A stretch of 64,000 nt of DNA, from the NCBI GenBank assembly GCA_017535315.1, contig JAFXUD010000054.1, positions 1 to 64,000 of the forward strand. The letters run 5' to 3'. This DNA is from Victivallales bacterium. Its GTDB lineage: Bacteria > Verrucomicrobiota > Lentisphaeria > Oligosphaerales > Oligosphaeraceae. The notes beneath the pieces were generated by a model, which was given only the letters and a program-made list of their open reading frames with translations, did no database searches and was not told where the DNA came from. Every line of letters starts with the position of its first letter. Positions within the stretch are counted from its first letter, which is position 1. Positions 44,233-52,865 of this stretch are shown one piece after another. The translations under genes were made by a program, and so were the position numbers.

Positions 44233-45579
44233 TCAGATTTCCGACGCGGAAAGCGAATACTCGTCAGCCGCTTCAACAACTGCCTCCACAAAACACGGGG
44301 CTGTATATTTCCGTTTTGTGGCAATGGTCACAAATTGATCTACATCTGGGGCATCCGCTGCCGTGCGCCCTTCCCACTGCCTTGACTTCAGCTGCGTCTC
44401 CAGAAGCACGCGGATTGTCTTGCCAATCATCGCCTTGTTCTTTTCAAGGGAGATACCTGCCTGCAACTCCATGATGTTTTTCTTGCGTTGCTCGGCAACA
44501 TCTGGAGGCACAATGCCCTCTGTCATGGTGGCAGCGGGTGTCCCCTCCTCAGGCGAAAAGGCGAACACTCCCAGTCTGTCAAAGCGGAACTCCTTGACAA
44601 AACCAAGTAACTCCTGGAAGTTCTCCTCTGTTTCACCAGGGAACCCTACCAGGAAGGTGGTGCGGATGGAGAGTTGCGGATAATCCCTGCGGATTCTAGC
44701 CAGAAGCTCCCGCGTCTTGTCACCATCCATGCCCCTTCTCATTCCTTGCAGGACATTGGTGGAAATATGCTGAAGCGGAATGTCCAGATAGGGGACGACA
44801 TGCCTTGAATTGCCCAGGACATCCAAAAGTCCATCCGTCAAATGCAGAGGATGGGTATAGAGGACGCGCAGCCAGAAATCTCCATCAAGCCTGTCGCAGC
44901 GCCGCAATAGTTTTTCAAGATTCTCCTGCGGGGATAAATCTGTTCCATAGCGAGAGGTGTCCTGCGCGATGAAGTTCAATTCATACGCACCGTTTTGCAG
45001 AAGCTGAATACACTCCCGTTCCACCGACTCTGGCGAACGGCTGCGCTGGTTGCCGCGAATAAGGGGGATTGCGCAATATGCGCAGCGATGGTCGCACCCC
45101 TCCGCAACCTTCACATATGCGTAAGCTTCAGGGGTCAGCGACACCCTTGGCGTCTCATCCGTATAAAGATAGGTGGGACGCTGTTGGCTGACCTCGTGTT
45201 TCATTGATTTGTCCAAATAGAGATCAATGAGTTCTGGAAGGCGTGGCACGTCATCCAGCCCCGCAATCAAATCCACCTGGGGATAGGCCTGCTGAATAAC
45301 CTCGGGGGAACGTTGTGCCAAACAGCCAGTGACGACGATGATTCTGCCACGCGCTTGGCTCTTCCAGGCCACCGCCTCCTCAATAAAGTCATTCGATTCC
45401 TTCTTGGCGTCGCGGATGAAGCCGCAGGTATTGACAAGATAGATATTCGCCACATCAGGCGATTCCGCAATGTAAAAGCCATGCGTCACCAGGGAACCGC
45501 ACATAACCTCCGAATCCACAAGGTTTTTTGCGCACCCCAGACTTACAATATATACGATCTTGTCCTGTTTCTTCGCCAT
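44233..45579 (-). CDS. rimO: Ribosomal protein S12 methylthiotransferase RimO
   Basis: 448 aa. RimO is a radical-SAM enzyme that adds a methylthio group to an Asp of ribosomal protein S12. The N-terminal UPF0004 domain has VSLGCAKNLVDSE and VNTCGFIRDAKKES (auxiliary-cluster Cys). The radical-SAM motif is CDHRCAYCAIPLIRG (near residue 155). A C-terminal TRAM-like region follows (about 375-440). IRDAKKES and the SLGCAKN start favour RimO over MiaB. ATG 45579 begins MAKKQDKIVYIVSLGCAKN. Confidence 0.93.
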   Translation of the reverse strand: MAKKQDKIVYIVSLGCAKNLVDSEVMCGSLVTHGFYIAESPDVANIYLVNTCGFIRDAKKESNDFIEEAVAWKSQARGRIIVVTGCLAQRSPEVIQQAYPQVDLIAGLDDVPRLPELIDLYLDKSMKHEVSQQRPTYLYTDETPRVSLTPEAYAYVKVAEGCDHRCAYCAIPLIRGNQRSRSPESVERECIQLLQNGAYELNFIAQDTSRYGTDLSPQENLEKLLRRCDRLDGDFWLRVLYTHPLHLTDGLLDVLGNSRHVVPYLDIPLQHISTNVLQGMRRGMDGDKTRELLARIRRDYPQLSIRTTFLVGFPGETEENFQELLGFVKEFRFDRLGVFAFSPEEGTPAATMTEGIVPPDVAEQRKKNIMELQAGISLEKNKAMIGKTIRVLLETQLKSRQWEGRTAADAPDVDQFVTIATKRKYTAPCFVEAVVEAADEYSLSASEI

Positions 45580-45628
45580 ATACTCGAATGCAAACTCTAA
45601 TTATCTCCCTTTCCGAAAAACTCCTAAG

Positions 45629-45659
45629 AAAAAGGCTGTCAAGGTAATCCTTGACAGCC
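45629..45659 (-). terminator. Intrinsic terminator of secG
   Basis: GGCTGTCAAGG (45634-45644) pairs perfectly with CCTTGACAGCC (45649-45659) across a 4-nt loop; on the minus strand TTTTT follows. It lies 27 nt downstream of the secG stop. Confidence 0.85.
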
Positions 45660-45685
45660 CTTCTTGACGAATAATCTGCCAGAGA

Positions 45686-46123
45686 TTATTTCGCAGGTGC
45701 TTCGGCAGGTTTGGCCTCTTCCTTCGCGGCTTCGGCAGGCTTGGCCTCTTCCTTCGCGGCTTCAGCAGGCTTGGCCTCTTCCTTTGCAGCTTCGGCAGGC
45801 TTGGTAGCTTCTGCGGGGACAGTCTGAGATTCCGTCACCCCAGTCTCAAGCAGTTTTTCAGCGACAGAGGTATTATCGCTCTTCATGCGTCCGATGACGG
45901 TTCCAAGAAGGAGTGTGGAAGCAAGGAAGACAACGGCCAGCCAAGTCGTAATCTTGGTCAGGACATTGGCTGCGGAGGTGCCGAACACACTCTCCGTCAC
46001 CCCACCGCTGACAGCCCCCAGACCACCACCAGATTTGGTCTGCTGTATCATGATGACGCAGATGAGAAGAATCGCGCTGATGACCGCTATCGTGCCGAGA
46101 AAATAGGTCAGAAACGTTGCCAT
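45686..46123 (-). CDS. secG: Protein translocase subunit SecG with extended repeat tail
   Basis: 145 aa. Residues 1-75 are SecG: two transmembrane helices (FLTYFLGTIAVISAILLICV and TWLAVVFLASTLLLGTVIG) with the cytoplasmic loop MIQQTKSGGGLGAVSGGVTE and SVFGTSAANVLTKIT between them. It forms part of the SecYEG channel. The C-terminal 40 residues are a low-complexity Ala/Glu/Lys/Pro tail built of a 10-aa unit (AAKEEAKPAE) repeated three to four times, encoded by about 30-bp tandem repeats, so copy number may vary without frameshift. Most SecG proteins lack so long a regular tail. GGGC precedes the ATG. Confidence 0.9.
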   Translation of the reverse strand: MATFLTYFLGTIAVISAILLICVIMIQQTKSGGGLGAVSGGVTESVFGTSAANVLTKITTWLAVVFLASTLLLGTVIGRMKSDNTSVAEKLLETGVTESQTVPAEATKPAEAAKEEAKPAEAAKEEAKPAEAAKEEAKPAEAPAK

Positions 46124-46182
46124 AATGCCCTTTGTATTGATTGTATAACGTGTTAGATTTCAAACTCCAAAACAAGTAATTA

Positions 46183-46210
46183 AATATAAGCCATATTTCC
46201 CATAAATCAA
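46183..46210 (-). promoter_or_regulatory. Sigma-70-like promoter of secG
   Basis: Minus-strand TTGATT (46205-46210), a 16-bp spacer and TATATT (46183-46188) predict a start near 46176 and a 5' leader of about 50 nt before the secG ATG. Confidence 0.5.
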
Positions 46211-46278
46211 CCCAGTTGGAGCGTTTTTTAGGCGAAGTACGGCAAAACAAGCATGTGATGCCTGTTTTGCCACAACTT

Positions 46279-49158
46279 CTACTGTTCAGGGGTCAGAATC
46301 GAAACCTTGTCATTGACGTTAAATACACAACTCTTTGCAATGCCTGGTGCCATGACTGGCACGACTTCCAGCACATAGTTGGCGTTGATGGTCACCTTGA
46401 AAAGGCCACTGTCGTCCAGATTCCAATAGACCTTGATGGTCCCCTGCGGCGTGGGAATGGAGGCCTTCACCCAGCTGACATCGCCAGGCATCGGGTTGAA
46501 ATAGACCATCCTCATGCCTGGCTCCGCGGGACGTATGCCGACCAGCTCCGAGATGATGAAACTGTTGGGTGAAACGCCGTATCCCTGGCATTTGCCGCAG
46601 ATGCGGTTTTGCTGGTCTGGCAGCTGCGGGTCGAACATCTCCCACCAGGTTTTTGCACCCGCCTTCGCCATCGCGCCCCAATAGTAATGGATGAGGCTCA
46701 GCGCCCATGGAGATTTGCCGAGCGCAAACGCCGTTTCAAGAATGTAATACTTGAAATAGGGGTTGTTGTACTCGCCCTTCGAGTGCTTTTCAAGCGGCGC
46801 ATCCACCGTGAACAACTTGTTCCAAATGCGTTCATAGTGCTGCGGCTTGGCAATGCCGCCATAGATGGCAAGCAGGCTGCTCTGCCAGGAGCATTTGGTG
46901 CTCTGGCGACCGCGCTTGTTGGAATCCGCAAACATGCCTGCCTCATCGTTCCAGTTCAGAACCCAGACCTTGTGGGCGACACTGGTGGCGCGATTGCGAT
47001 AAAGCTCCGCAAAATCCTCCATTCCCGCCTGCGTGGAAAGCACCGAGGCGCTTAAAAGCGCACGGCAATAGAAGGCATTCAGGGCCGTGGAGATTCCACC
47101 TCGCTCCATGTCGCCATAGTCAATGAAGGGATGCAACCCCAGATAATCCCGCAAGTCCCCTAGAGGTCCGTCGGGCTCCGTCGCGATTTCATTATAATAG
47201 AACATCAGCTTTTTCAGCGTTGGCATCATTTTCATCAGGAGATCGTCGTCGCCCGTGTATTGATAATGCCGATGCAACCAGACTGGCCAGCAGAGCGAAT
47301 AGTCAGGCAAGGCCTGGAAAACGCCAGACGGACTGATAGCATTGATCTCTCCTGTCTCCAACTGCGATTGCGCAAACGCCTCAATGGCACGCCCAGCCTG
47401 CTCATATTCGCCATAGACACAATATCCTGCCCAAGACTGGATCATGGCATCGGGCAAGGACTGCGCCTGGTCTTTGGTAGGCGAATCAATATAGACGCTC
47501 CGCATGGTAGTCTCCAAGGTACGGACACCAATGTTCCAAACGTTATCCAAAATAGGAGACGAACACATGAATGAACCTGGATTCTTATGTTCCACCTGCA
47601 TCTGCATGAAATCAACGGCCTTGATTTCAACTTTGCTCTTCACGTTTCTGCAGATGACCATGACGTAGCGGAATCCCCTAAATGTGGCGCTCATCCAGTC
47701 ATTGTCCCCCTCTGCAAGCGTAATTGTGGAGGAATTTCGCCTAACTCCGATCTCGTATGCAATGACCTCGCCGTTCTGGCAAAGCTCACCAAACACCAAA
47801 TCAACCACATCGCCTTCTGAACCGTTGATGGTCAAGTGGGGGAATGCATATTGAGTCTTGTCAAAGTCAAAGATGGCATATTCCTTGTTTCCAAGGGTTA
47901 TCGGCAGTTTGGGTTCTCCTTCGTTTTCGGAAGCGGCAAATGAACAGGCAAGGTAGTAGGCGCTGATATCCGTCACATACCTCTCGTCAAACTCATAGCG
48001 CGTCTTGATCAGTTCCTCGAAGGGGAAACTGGGATAGATCATCGACATTGGAGCCTGAAGTGCACCGACAATATTCCAGCCTTCGGGTGAATCAATCGCA
48101 GTCTTCTCCGTCAACTTCAGGGTTGTCGGAGCCAGCTCTGGCCAGACAATCAAAGCACCCGAACTGTAGGAGGCGCAATGCTGCACCAGCACAAGGCGAT
48201 TCCATCCCTGCGCCAGTTGTATTTCGCAGGACTGCTCTTCCAACTCATGCGGCGCCAACTCATGGAAATCATACGCGGAAAAACCAGCGCGGACCTGCAG
48301 CTTCGGCACCGCCTGCTCTTTGACTTTACGGTTGTTGACAAACAACATGTATGGCTCATCGCAAATCACCACAGCCACATTCTTCTGCTGCATCGGCATA
48401 TAGACGTATGATATGGCCGCGTAGGTGCCAAGTTCCCCCTTGCGGGCAATCGCCCCTGCGAAAGAGATGTTTGTCACCTCACGCTCCTGCTTGCAAACGC
48501 CCCGACAGGTCATCAAGGTCGGCTTAATCGGTTCCGACAGGGATTGTATGACATCATAGCCGACCAGCATCCCGTTTTCAAGGGAGACATCCTTGACGAT
48601 GTCAACAGGATGCCACTCATCCTTGTTCTTCAGTTCATTGATCTGGCAAGCAATGCTCTTGCGGTCAAAAAGGCGCAGATCCGAGTTCTCTACATAGACA
48701 TCGCAGGGAGCAGTGCGCAACCCCGTATCGACAAATGCCATAGAGCGCTTGGCAAGCCAGTCCCCGTCGCTCCACACGATAGGCTTCTCATCCACATCCA
48801 CCTGAAGCCAGAGGCCTTCAATGTTGCGCTTGATTCTGGCTAAAGCGGTATTTTCAATATGTGCAAAAACCGTAATGGTATTGACGCCAACCTCCACCAG
48901 GTGGGTAATGTCAACCTTCACAGCGTATGCATTCTTGCCACCGCCTGGATGCGGGGTCGGCCCCATGATGGCCAGTCTCCCATTAACAAATACCTTGAAG
49001 TAACAGTGGGTGCCAACCCATAATTCCGCAACGCCTGGCATCTCGAACAGCGAGAAATCACGCTTCAGCAACAGGGCATCCCTGTCGTGCCGTTCCCGTG
49101 TTGAACTCCAAATCCATTTTCCTTCAATGCTTTTCGGCAACATTGATTCTGCTTTCAT
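46279..49158 (-). CDS. Alpha-L-rhamnosidase-like glycoside hydrolase (GH78-like)
   Basis: About 959 aa, no signal peptide, so cytoplasmic action on imported glycosides is likely. N-terminal beta domains (FKVFVNGRLAIMGPTPHPGG, then VEVGVNTITVFAHIENTALA) match those of rhamnosidases. The (alpha/alpha)6 catalytic domain contains YIDSPTKDQAQSLPDAMIQS (near residue 590; the GH78 DCPTRxExxxWxxD region in diverged form), DYSLCWPVWLHRHYQYTGDD, and a Trp/Glu-rich stretch KTWWEMFDP. A C-terminal beta domain follows. Specificity is tentative because the catalytic-acid motif is diverged. ATG 49158 is chosen because GAGG lies just upstream. The HPr gene is 76 nt upstream on the same strand. Confidence 0.75.
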   Translation of the reverse strand: MKAESMLPKSIEGKWIWSSTRERHDRDALLLKRDFSLFEMPGVAELWVGTHCYFKVFVNGRLAIMGPTPHPGGGKNAYAVKVDITHLVEVGVNTITVFAHIENTALARIKRNIEGLWLQVDVDEKPIVWSDGDWLAKRSMAFVDTGLRTAPCDVYVENSDLRLFDRKSIACQINELKNKDEWHPVDIVKDVSLENGMLVGYDVIQSLSEPIKPTLMTCRGVCKQEREVTNISFAGAIARKGELGTYAAISYVYMPMQQKNVAVVICDEPYMLFVNNRKVKEQAVPKLQVRAGFSAYDFHELAPHELEEQSCEIQLAQGWNRLVLVQHCASYSSGALIVWPELAPTTLKLTEKTAIDSPEGWNIVGALQAPMSMIYPSFPFEELIKTRYEFDERYVTDISAYYLACSFAASENEGEPKLPITLGNKEYAIFDFDKTQYAFPHLTINGSEGDVVDLVFGELCQNGEVIAYEIGVRRNSSTITLAEGDNDWMSATFRGFRYVMVICRNVKSKVEIKAVDFMQMQVEHKNPGSFMCSSPILDNVWNIGVRTLETTMRSVYIDSPTKDQAQSLPDAMIQSWAGYCVYGEYEQAGRAIEAFAQSQLETGEINAISPSGVFQALPDYSLCWPVWLHRHYQYTGDDDLLMKMMPTLKKLMFYYNEIATEPDGPLGDLRDYLGLHPFIDYGDMERGGISTALNAFYCRALLSASVLSTQAGMEDFAELYRNRATSVAHKVWVLNWNDEAGMFADSNKRGRQSTKCSWQSSLLAIYGGIAKPQHYERIWNKLFTVDAPLEKHSKGEYNNPYFKYYILETAFALGKSPWALSLIHYYWGAMAKAGAKTWWEMFDPQLPDQQNRICGKCQGYGVSPNSFIISELVGIRPAEPGMRMVYFNPMPGDVSWVKASIPTPQGTIKVYWNLDDSGLFKVTINANYVLEVVPVMAPGIAKSCVFNVNDKVSILTPEQ

Positions 49159-49234
49159 TCCACACCTCACTTTGGCATGTTCTTCCGCCATTCGGAAGAA
49201 GACCATAACCGATTATTGGACACCATCAATTGCC

Positions 49235-49507
49235 TCATCGTTGAAAATCATACTCTTTTTCCAGGCAGGCCATCAGCGTGTCGCACACGGACGCCTCCTC
49301 GGGACCATCCACAACAACGCTAAAACAGTCACCGCAAGTCAACGTCAGTGAAAGCAAAGCCAGCACACTGCGCGGATCTGCCTTCTTGCCTTCTGAATTG
49401 AAGACCTCCAGCCTGCCTGAATATCCTTTCACTGCCTTGGCCACCTCCGCAGATGGACGGCAGTGAATGCCGTATGCATTTTTAACTTTTCCTTCTCGTT
49501 TTACCAT
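49235..49507 (-). CDS. ptsH: HPr-family phosphocarrier protein
   Basis: 90 aa. NAYGIHCRPSAEVAKAV contains the phospho-accepting His of HPr (usual motif GLHARPA), and DPRSVLALLSLTLTCGD contains the regulatory-Ser region (usual motif KSIMGVMSL) with the Ser retained. HPr carries phosphate from enzyme I to PTS permeases, or acts as a regulator of carbon metabolism where permeases are missing. No enzyme I, HPr kinase or permease lies in the window. GAGGAG is 6 nt before ATG 49507. It precedes the GH78-like gene, so a link to sugar regulation is possible. Confidence 0.85.
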   Translation of the reverse strand: MVKREGKVKNAYGIHCRPSAEVAKAVKGYSGRLEVFNSEGKKADPRSVLALLSLTLTCGDCFSVVVDGPEEASVCDTLMACLEKEYDFQR

Positions 49508-49615
49508 ACCCACTCCTCTGTATCATCCAAAGGAATCCAACTGCCTCCACGCTGCCGAGATTCCCCATTCCAGAAACAACTGCAAAGGCTTTATCACCTT
49601 GCAACCACCTCTGGT

Positions 49616-50950
49616 CTATGCCAAAACCACGCCCGAAAGGCGCGCACCTCCTACGTTGCCACCAGGGAACTGCGAAGCCGCCTCCAAGGCTGCCTGCCGC
49701 ACCAGGGGGGACGCGTCCCTAAGACAAGAGAGGACATATGGACGCGCTGCCACATCCCCGCGCTTGCCAAGCATCCGCACGACATCGGCCTTTGCCTCGA
49801 CGCACTTCAAAGCCATGGTTCTCTGCAGAATCTGCTCTGTCCAAACCATCTTCTCAAAGCCCCCCGCCAGATATTTCAGTGCCGTGAGGCGCAAAATCTG
49901 ATCGCCCTCGATGACGCATTCCCACAAAATCTCGAAAGCCTCCCTCGTGTCTCCAATGGTGGACATCAACCCAAGCAACGCTGGCTCACGAGGCTCCAAC
50001 GATGCAAAAAGACGTGCAACCTTCTCAGTCGGCAACTGACTGTCAAAATCATCACAATCATCGTCGCAATCGTCGCAATCGCAGTCGTCGCAATCGCAGT
50101 CGTCGCAATCGCAGTCGTCGCAATCGCAATCGTCGCAATTATCGTCGTTCTCGTCGTACTCGCTGAAATCATTGCAATCGCTGCACATGGCCAGGAAAGC
50201 TCTTCTTGCCTGTCCTTGATCGACTTTGCTTTTACTTGCAAGCAGCTCCATCAATGCATCCACAAGCGTGACATCACCATGTGGAGCAAGCGCCGCACAA
50301 AGCATTCTGAAAAGCTCAGGCTTGTCTTTCAGCGAAAGGGCATAATCATAACACTCATCAAAATAATCCCATTTGCCCGAGGGGGATTCCATCATGGCCG
50401 CATAAAGAATTGCCTTCTTGCGGTCGTCTGCCTTTCTCGCCGCATTGCTTAACAGCTCAAGAGCCTTATGGGAATTATACAAACGACGAAGCACATTCAA
50501 GGCGTAGGTGAAGATCGGCTCACCAGCCTTAAGGCACTTCCCCAGGCATTTGAAGAACTCATCGCCATTCACGGGAACAGACGCGCAAATCTGATCCATG
50601 CACTTCAGCAGGATGCAGCGTGCCGTGTTGTTCTTTGCCAGCTTGAAGTTGTTCGACAGCGCCAGGCAAAGCTGTTCAGCTTTTGCCTCCTTGTTGGGGG
50701 CCAAAGCCGCCATGGTCATGCCGTCCAGTGCAAAGGAAGCCTGCACGGTGGCATCGTCGTTCTTCTCGGAAAGCAGCGGTACCAGCGCCTTCAGGGTTTC
50801 GTCATAGTGCTTGGAAAGCGCCGCTATCGCCTTGCGGCCATCCGCTGCGTTTGCCCAGACCAGCGAATTCAGATTCACCCCCGCAATCACCACACCGTGG
50901 GGCTTTCCTGCCGCTGGCTTTGCCTCTGTTTTATTTGTCTTGTTGCTCAT
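49616..50950 (-). CDS. HEAT-like repeat protein with Cys/Asp tandem tract
   Basis: 444 aa, cytoplasmic. Helical repeats flank a low-complexity insertion at about 260-302, in which the unit CDDCD recurs (NDDNCDDCDCDDCDCDDC...DDDCDDFD). The insertion is encoded by a 15-bp tandem unit at about 50052-50150 on the plus strand, so copy changes keep the frame. A Cys- and Asp-rich tract of this kind could bind metal ions; this is inference. C-terminal helices read DVVRMLGKRGDVAARPYVLS, then RDASPLVRQAALEAAS, typical HEAT/PBS-lyase-like units. It ends about 100 nt before HPr and begins 27 nt after the Gfo/Idh/MocA gene. Function unknown. Confidence 0.75.
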   Translation of the reverse strand: MSNKTNKTEAKPAAGKPHGVVIAGVNLNSLVWANAADGRKAIAALSKHYDETLKALVPLLSEKNDDATVQASFALDGMTMAALAPNKEAKAEQLCLALSNNFKLAKNNTARCILLKCMDQICASVPVNGDEFFKCLGKCLKAGEPIFTYALNVLRRLYNSHKALELLSNAARKADDRKKAILYAAMMESPSGKWDYFDECYDYALSLKDKPELFRMLCAALAPHGDVTLVDALMELLASKSKVDQGQARRAFLAMCSDCNDFSEYDENDDNCDDCDCDDCDCDDCDCDDCDCDDCDDDCDDFDSQLPTEKVARLFASLEPREPALLGLMSTIGDTREAFEILWECVIEGDQILRLTALKYLAGGFEKMVWTEQILQRTMALKCVEAKADVVRMLGKRGDVAARPYVLSCLRDASPLVRQAALEAASQFPGGNVGGARLSGVVLA

Positions 50951-50977
50951 TGTTCATTTCCCTTTTTCTTCCACATT

Positions 50978-52237
50978 TTAATGCAACGACCAAGGCAGGC
51001 GCATCGGTTGTTCTGCCAGCGCATTGGCGGCGGGGTCGTTTATAAACCGCATTGAAACGGGGTCGAAATGGAGCTTGCGGCCCGTGCGAATGGCGCAGTT
51101 CGCAAGGTGGACCAGAATGTTGCTGCGGTTGCCGTTCTTCTCGTTCAGCCCGAACTTCTGGCGCGTGCGAATGGAAACATTGAAGTCACTTATCTGCGGC
51201 TCTGGGTCGGGCAGCACCGCCACAAGCGAAGCCAAGTGCTCAGGCTCCGTGCGGAAATTCCTATAGACCTTTCCAAGCGGACCTTCGATGAAGGGCTTGT
51301 CCTTCGTCTCCTCCTCGCCCCATTCGCAGGACTCAAGGATAATCTTGCAGCCGTCGGCGTACTTCATATAGACCTGCCCCCAGAGGCCGACCACGTCGGG
51401 GTGTTGCGGCCACGGAGCGGTTGCCTCAATCTCGACGGGGCTGGTGTCATCCTTGTCCAGGATGTACTGGACGGGATCCAGGTAGTGCTGCCCCATGTCT
51501 GCCAGTCCGCCACCGTCGTAGTCCCAGTAGCCGCGGAACGACTGCGAGGTGCGGTGGGTCGTATAGGGCTTGTAGGGGGCGGGGCCCAGCCACATATCAT
51601 AGTCGATGTCATCAGGAATCGGCTCGGCGGGAAGCCCCAGCTTTCCAGTCCACATGGAGGCCTTCCAGGCAAAGCCCGTATGCGCGCTGATGCGGACGGT
51701 CAAAGGCCACCCCAGCAAACCGCTCTGGACGAGCTTCTTGAGGGGGGCGACCGTCGTGCCCAGCCCGTAGAAGTTGTCCTTCAGGCGGAACCAGGTGTTC
51801 AAGCGGAAGACGCGGGCATTCCGTGCCACGGCCTCGGCTATCAACTGCCCCTCTGCAATGGTACGCGTCATCGGCTTCTCCGCCCAGACATCGCATCCCG
51901 CATCTAAGGCATAGATGTTCTGGACAGCGTGCCAATGGGGAGGCGTCACCACATGTACCACGTCGATCTCCTCGGAATCAATCATCTCGCGGAAGTCGCG
52001 GTAGCCTTTGCATTCTGGCCCCGCCTTCTCCAAAGCAGCCTTCAGATGGGACTGTTTCACATCGCAGACTGCCACCAGCTTCGCCTGTGGGTCGTTCAGC
52101 ACATAGCCGACATGCCCCATCCCCATGCCTCCAACACCAATGATGGCATGGTTGATTCTGTCATTGGCGCCAGGCCGCCCTGGACCGCCCAATATGTCGC
52201 GCCTCACAAACAGTGGAGCCTTGTTGCTATAAACCAT
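50978..52237 (-). CDS. Gfo/Idh/MocA family oxidoreductase
   Basis: 419 aa. NAD(P)-binding Rossmann domain with AIIGVGGMGMGHVGY near residue 32 and AVCDVKQSH; EKPMTRTIAEGQLIAEA near 120 is the family hallmark containing the catalytic Lys; YWDYDGGGLADMGQHYLDP near 245 holds the C-terminal domain His. Members oxidise or reduce sugars, inositols and related polyols. The N-terminal NKAPLFVRRDILGGPGRPG is a short extension, not a clear Tat signal (no RR with a hydrophobic core). ATG 52237 is chosen with AAGGAAG upstream. It may support catabolism of sugars released by the neighbouring hydrolases. Confidence 0.88.
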   Translation of the reverse strand: MVYSNKAPLFVRRDILGGPGRPGANDRINHAIIGVGGMGMGHVGYVLNDPQAKLVAVCDVKQSHLKAALEKAGPECKGYRDFREMIDSEEIDVVHVVTPPHWHAVQNIYALDAGCDVWAEKPMTRTIAEGQLIAEAVARNARVFRLNTWFRLKDNFYGLGTTVAPLKKLVQSGLLGWPLTVRISAHTGFAWKASMWTGKLGLPAEPIPDDIDYDMWLGPAPYKPYTTHRTSQSFRGYWDYDGGGLADMGQHYLDPVQYILDKDDTSPVEIEATAPWPQHPDVVGLWGQVYMKYADGCKIILESCEWGEEETKDKPFIEGPLGKVYRNFRTEPEHLASLVAVLPDPEPQISDFNVSIRTRQKFGLNEKNGNRSNILVHLANCAIRTGRKLHFDPVSMRFINDPAANALAEQPMRLPWSLH

Positions 52238-52405
52238 AGTCGTCTTCCTTATCAATTAATTAAGACAATGCCAAAACAGACGCAAAATACGGTTGAATTA
52301 TCATTATCTTAATCGTCTTGCAAAAAACATGCACACCAATTCATCCTATATAATAATACACAATTTCAAAATGAAAAGTTTTTTCTGTGTTTTTTTGTTT
52401 TTTTA

Positions 52406-52758
52406 GGTAATAATTTACTTGAGTTTCCTGATGACATTATCTCTCACTGGTCGATGACCAGGACGCGCCGTGCCGCTTCGCTGCGCTACGCGGCACGGCG
52501 CACAGGGACCAGGGTGATCAATCTGACCGTGGGTTTCGCTTCGCCGCTGTCGCGGCTTCGCTCCACCCACGGCTATACTCCTGCCGCCGCTTACGCGGCT
52601 CTTCATCGCGGCTTCGCTCCACCCACGGCTATGCCCCTGCCGCCGCTTACGCGGCTCTTCATCGCGGCTTCGCTCCACCTACGGCTATGCTCCTGCCGTC
52701 GCTTACGCGGCTCTTCTCTGTTGGTGAAGTCTTATCGGCAACAAAGTACTTAATTTCC
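52406..52758 (+). mobile_element. MITE-like element, copy C (complete, 353 bp)
   Basis: The left end GGTAATAATTTACTT and right end (reverse complement GGAAATTAAGTACTT) form an imperfect terminal inverted repeat, and it sits after a T7 tract. The core is alignable with copies A and B, from TGAGTTTCCTGATGACATTA to CTCTTCTCTGTTGGTG. It is longer than copy B because of a 56-bp unit present three times (52551-52606, 52607-52662, 52663-about 52716). No transposase is encoded. Confidence 0.8.
52551..52716 (+). repeat. 56-bp tandem triplication inside MITE-like copy C
   Basis: The unit begins CGCGGCTTCGCTCCACCCAC and ends GCGGCTCTTCAT; the three copies differ at only a few positions. Copy B carries one full unit plus a diverged partial one, so the expansion is specific to copy C. 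Confidence 0.85.
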
Positions 52759-52803
52759 TTTTTTTCGCTACACTTGTATTCCATAAATCACCACAAACAT
52801 ATA

Positions 52804-52831
52804 TTGAAATGAGAACTAGTGGCGTTATATT
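52804..52831 (+). promoter_or_regulatory. Sigma-70-like promoter of the LOG-murC-like-ispD unit
   Basis: TTGAAA (52804-52809), a 16-bp spacer and TATATT (52826-52831) predict a start near 52838, 28 nt before the ATG. It begins about 45 bp beyond the MITE-like element. The rest of 52238-52405 is AT-rich with nothing recognisable. Confidence 0.55.
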
Positions 52832-52865
52832 GTAGGAAATCCCAAAATATCGAGGAGAAAAAAGC

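Noticed and set aside
50052-50150. Regular 15-bp repeats as a possible CRISPR array
   Set aside because: Units are contiguous with no unique spacers and keep one reading frame within a gene; there are no cas genes in the window.
49463-50452. Long plus-strand ORF (329 codons) with Ile/Val/Ala-rich repeats
   Set aside because: It is the antisense of the HEAT-like gene's tandem tract; the repeat gives an artificial open frame, and the minus-strand frame has a normal start, HEAT pattern and neighbours.
52454-52753. Plus-strand ORF of 99 codons, and the minus-strand ORF 52415-52678, within the MITE-like element
   Set aside because: Frames follow the palindromic repeats, differ between copies and lack a ribosome-binding site; they are products of the GC-rich repeat.
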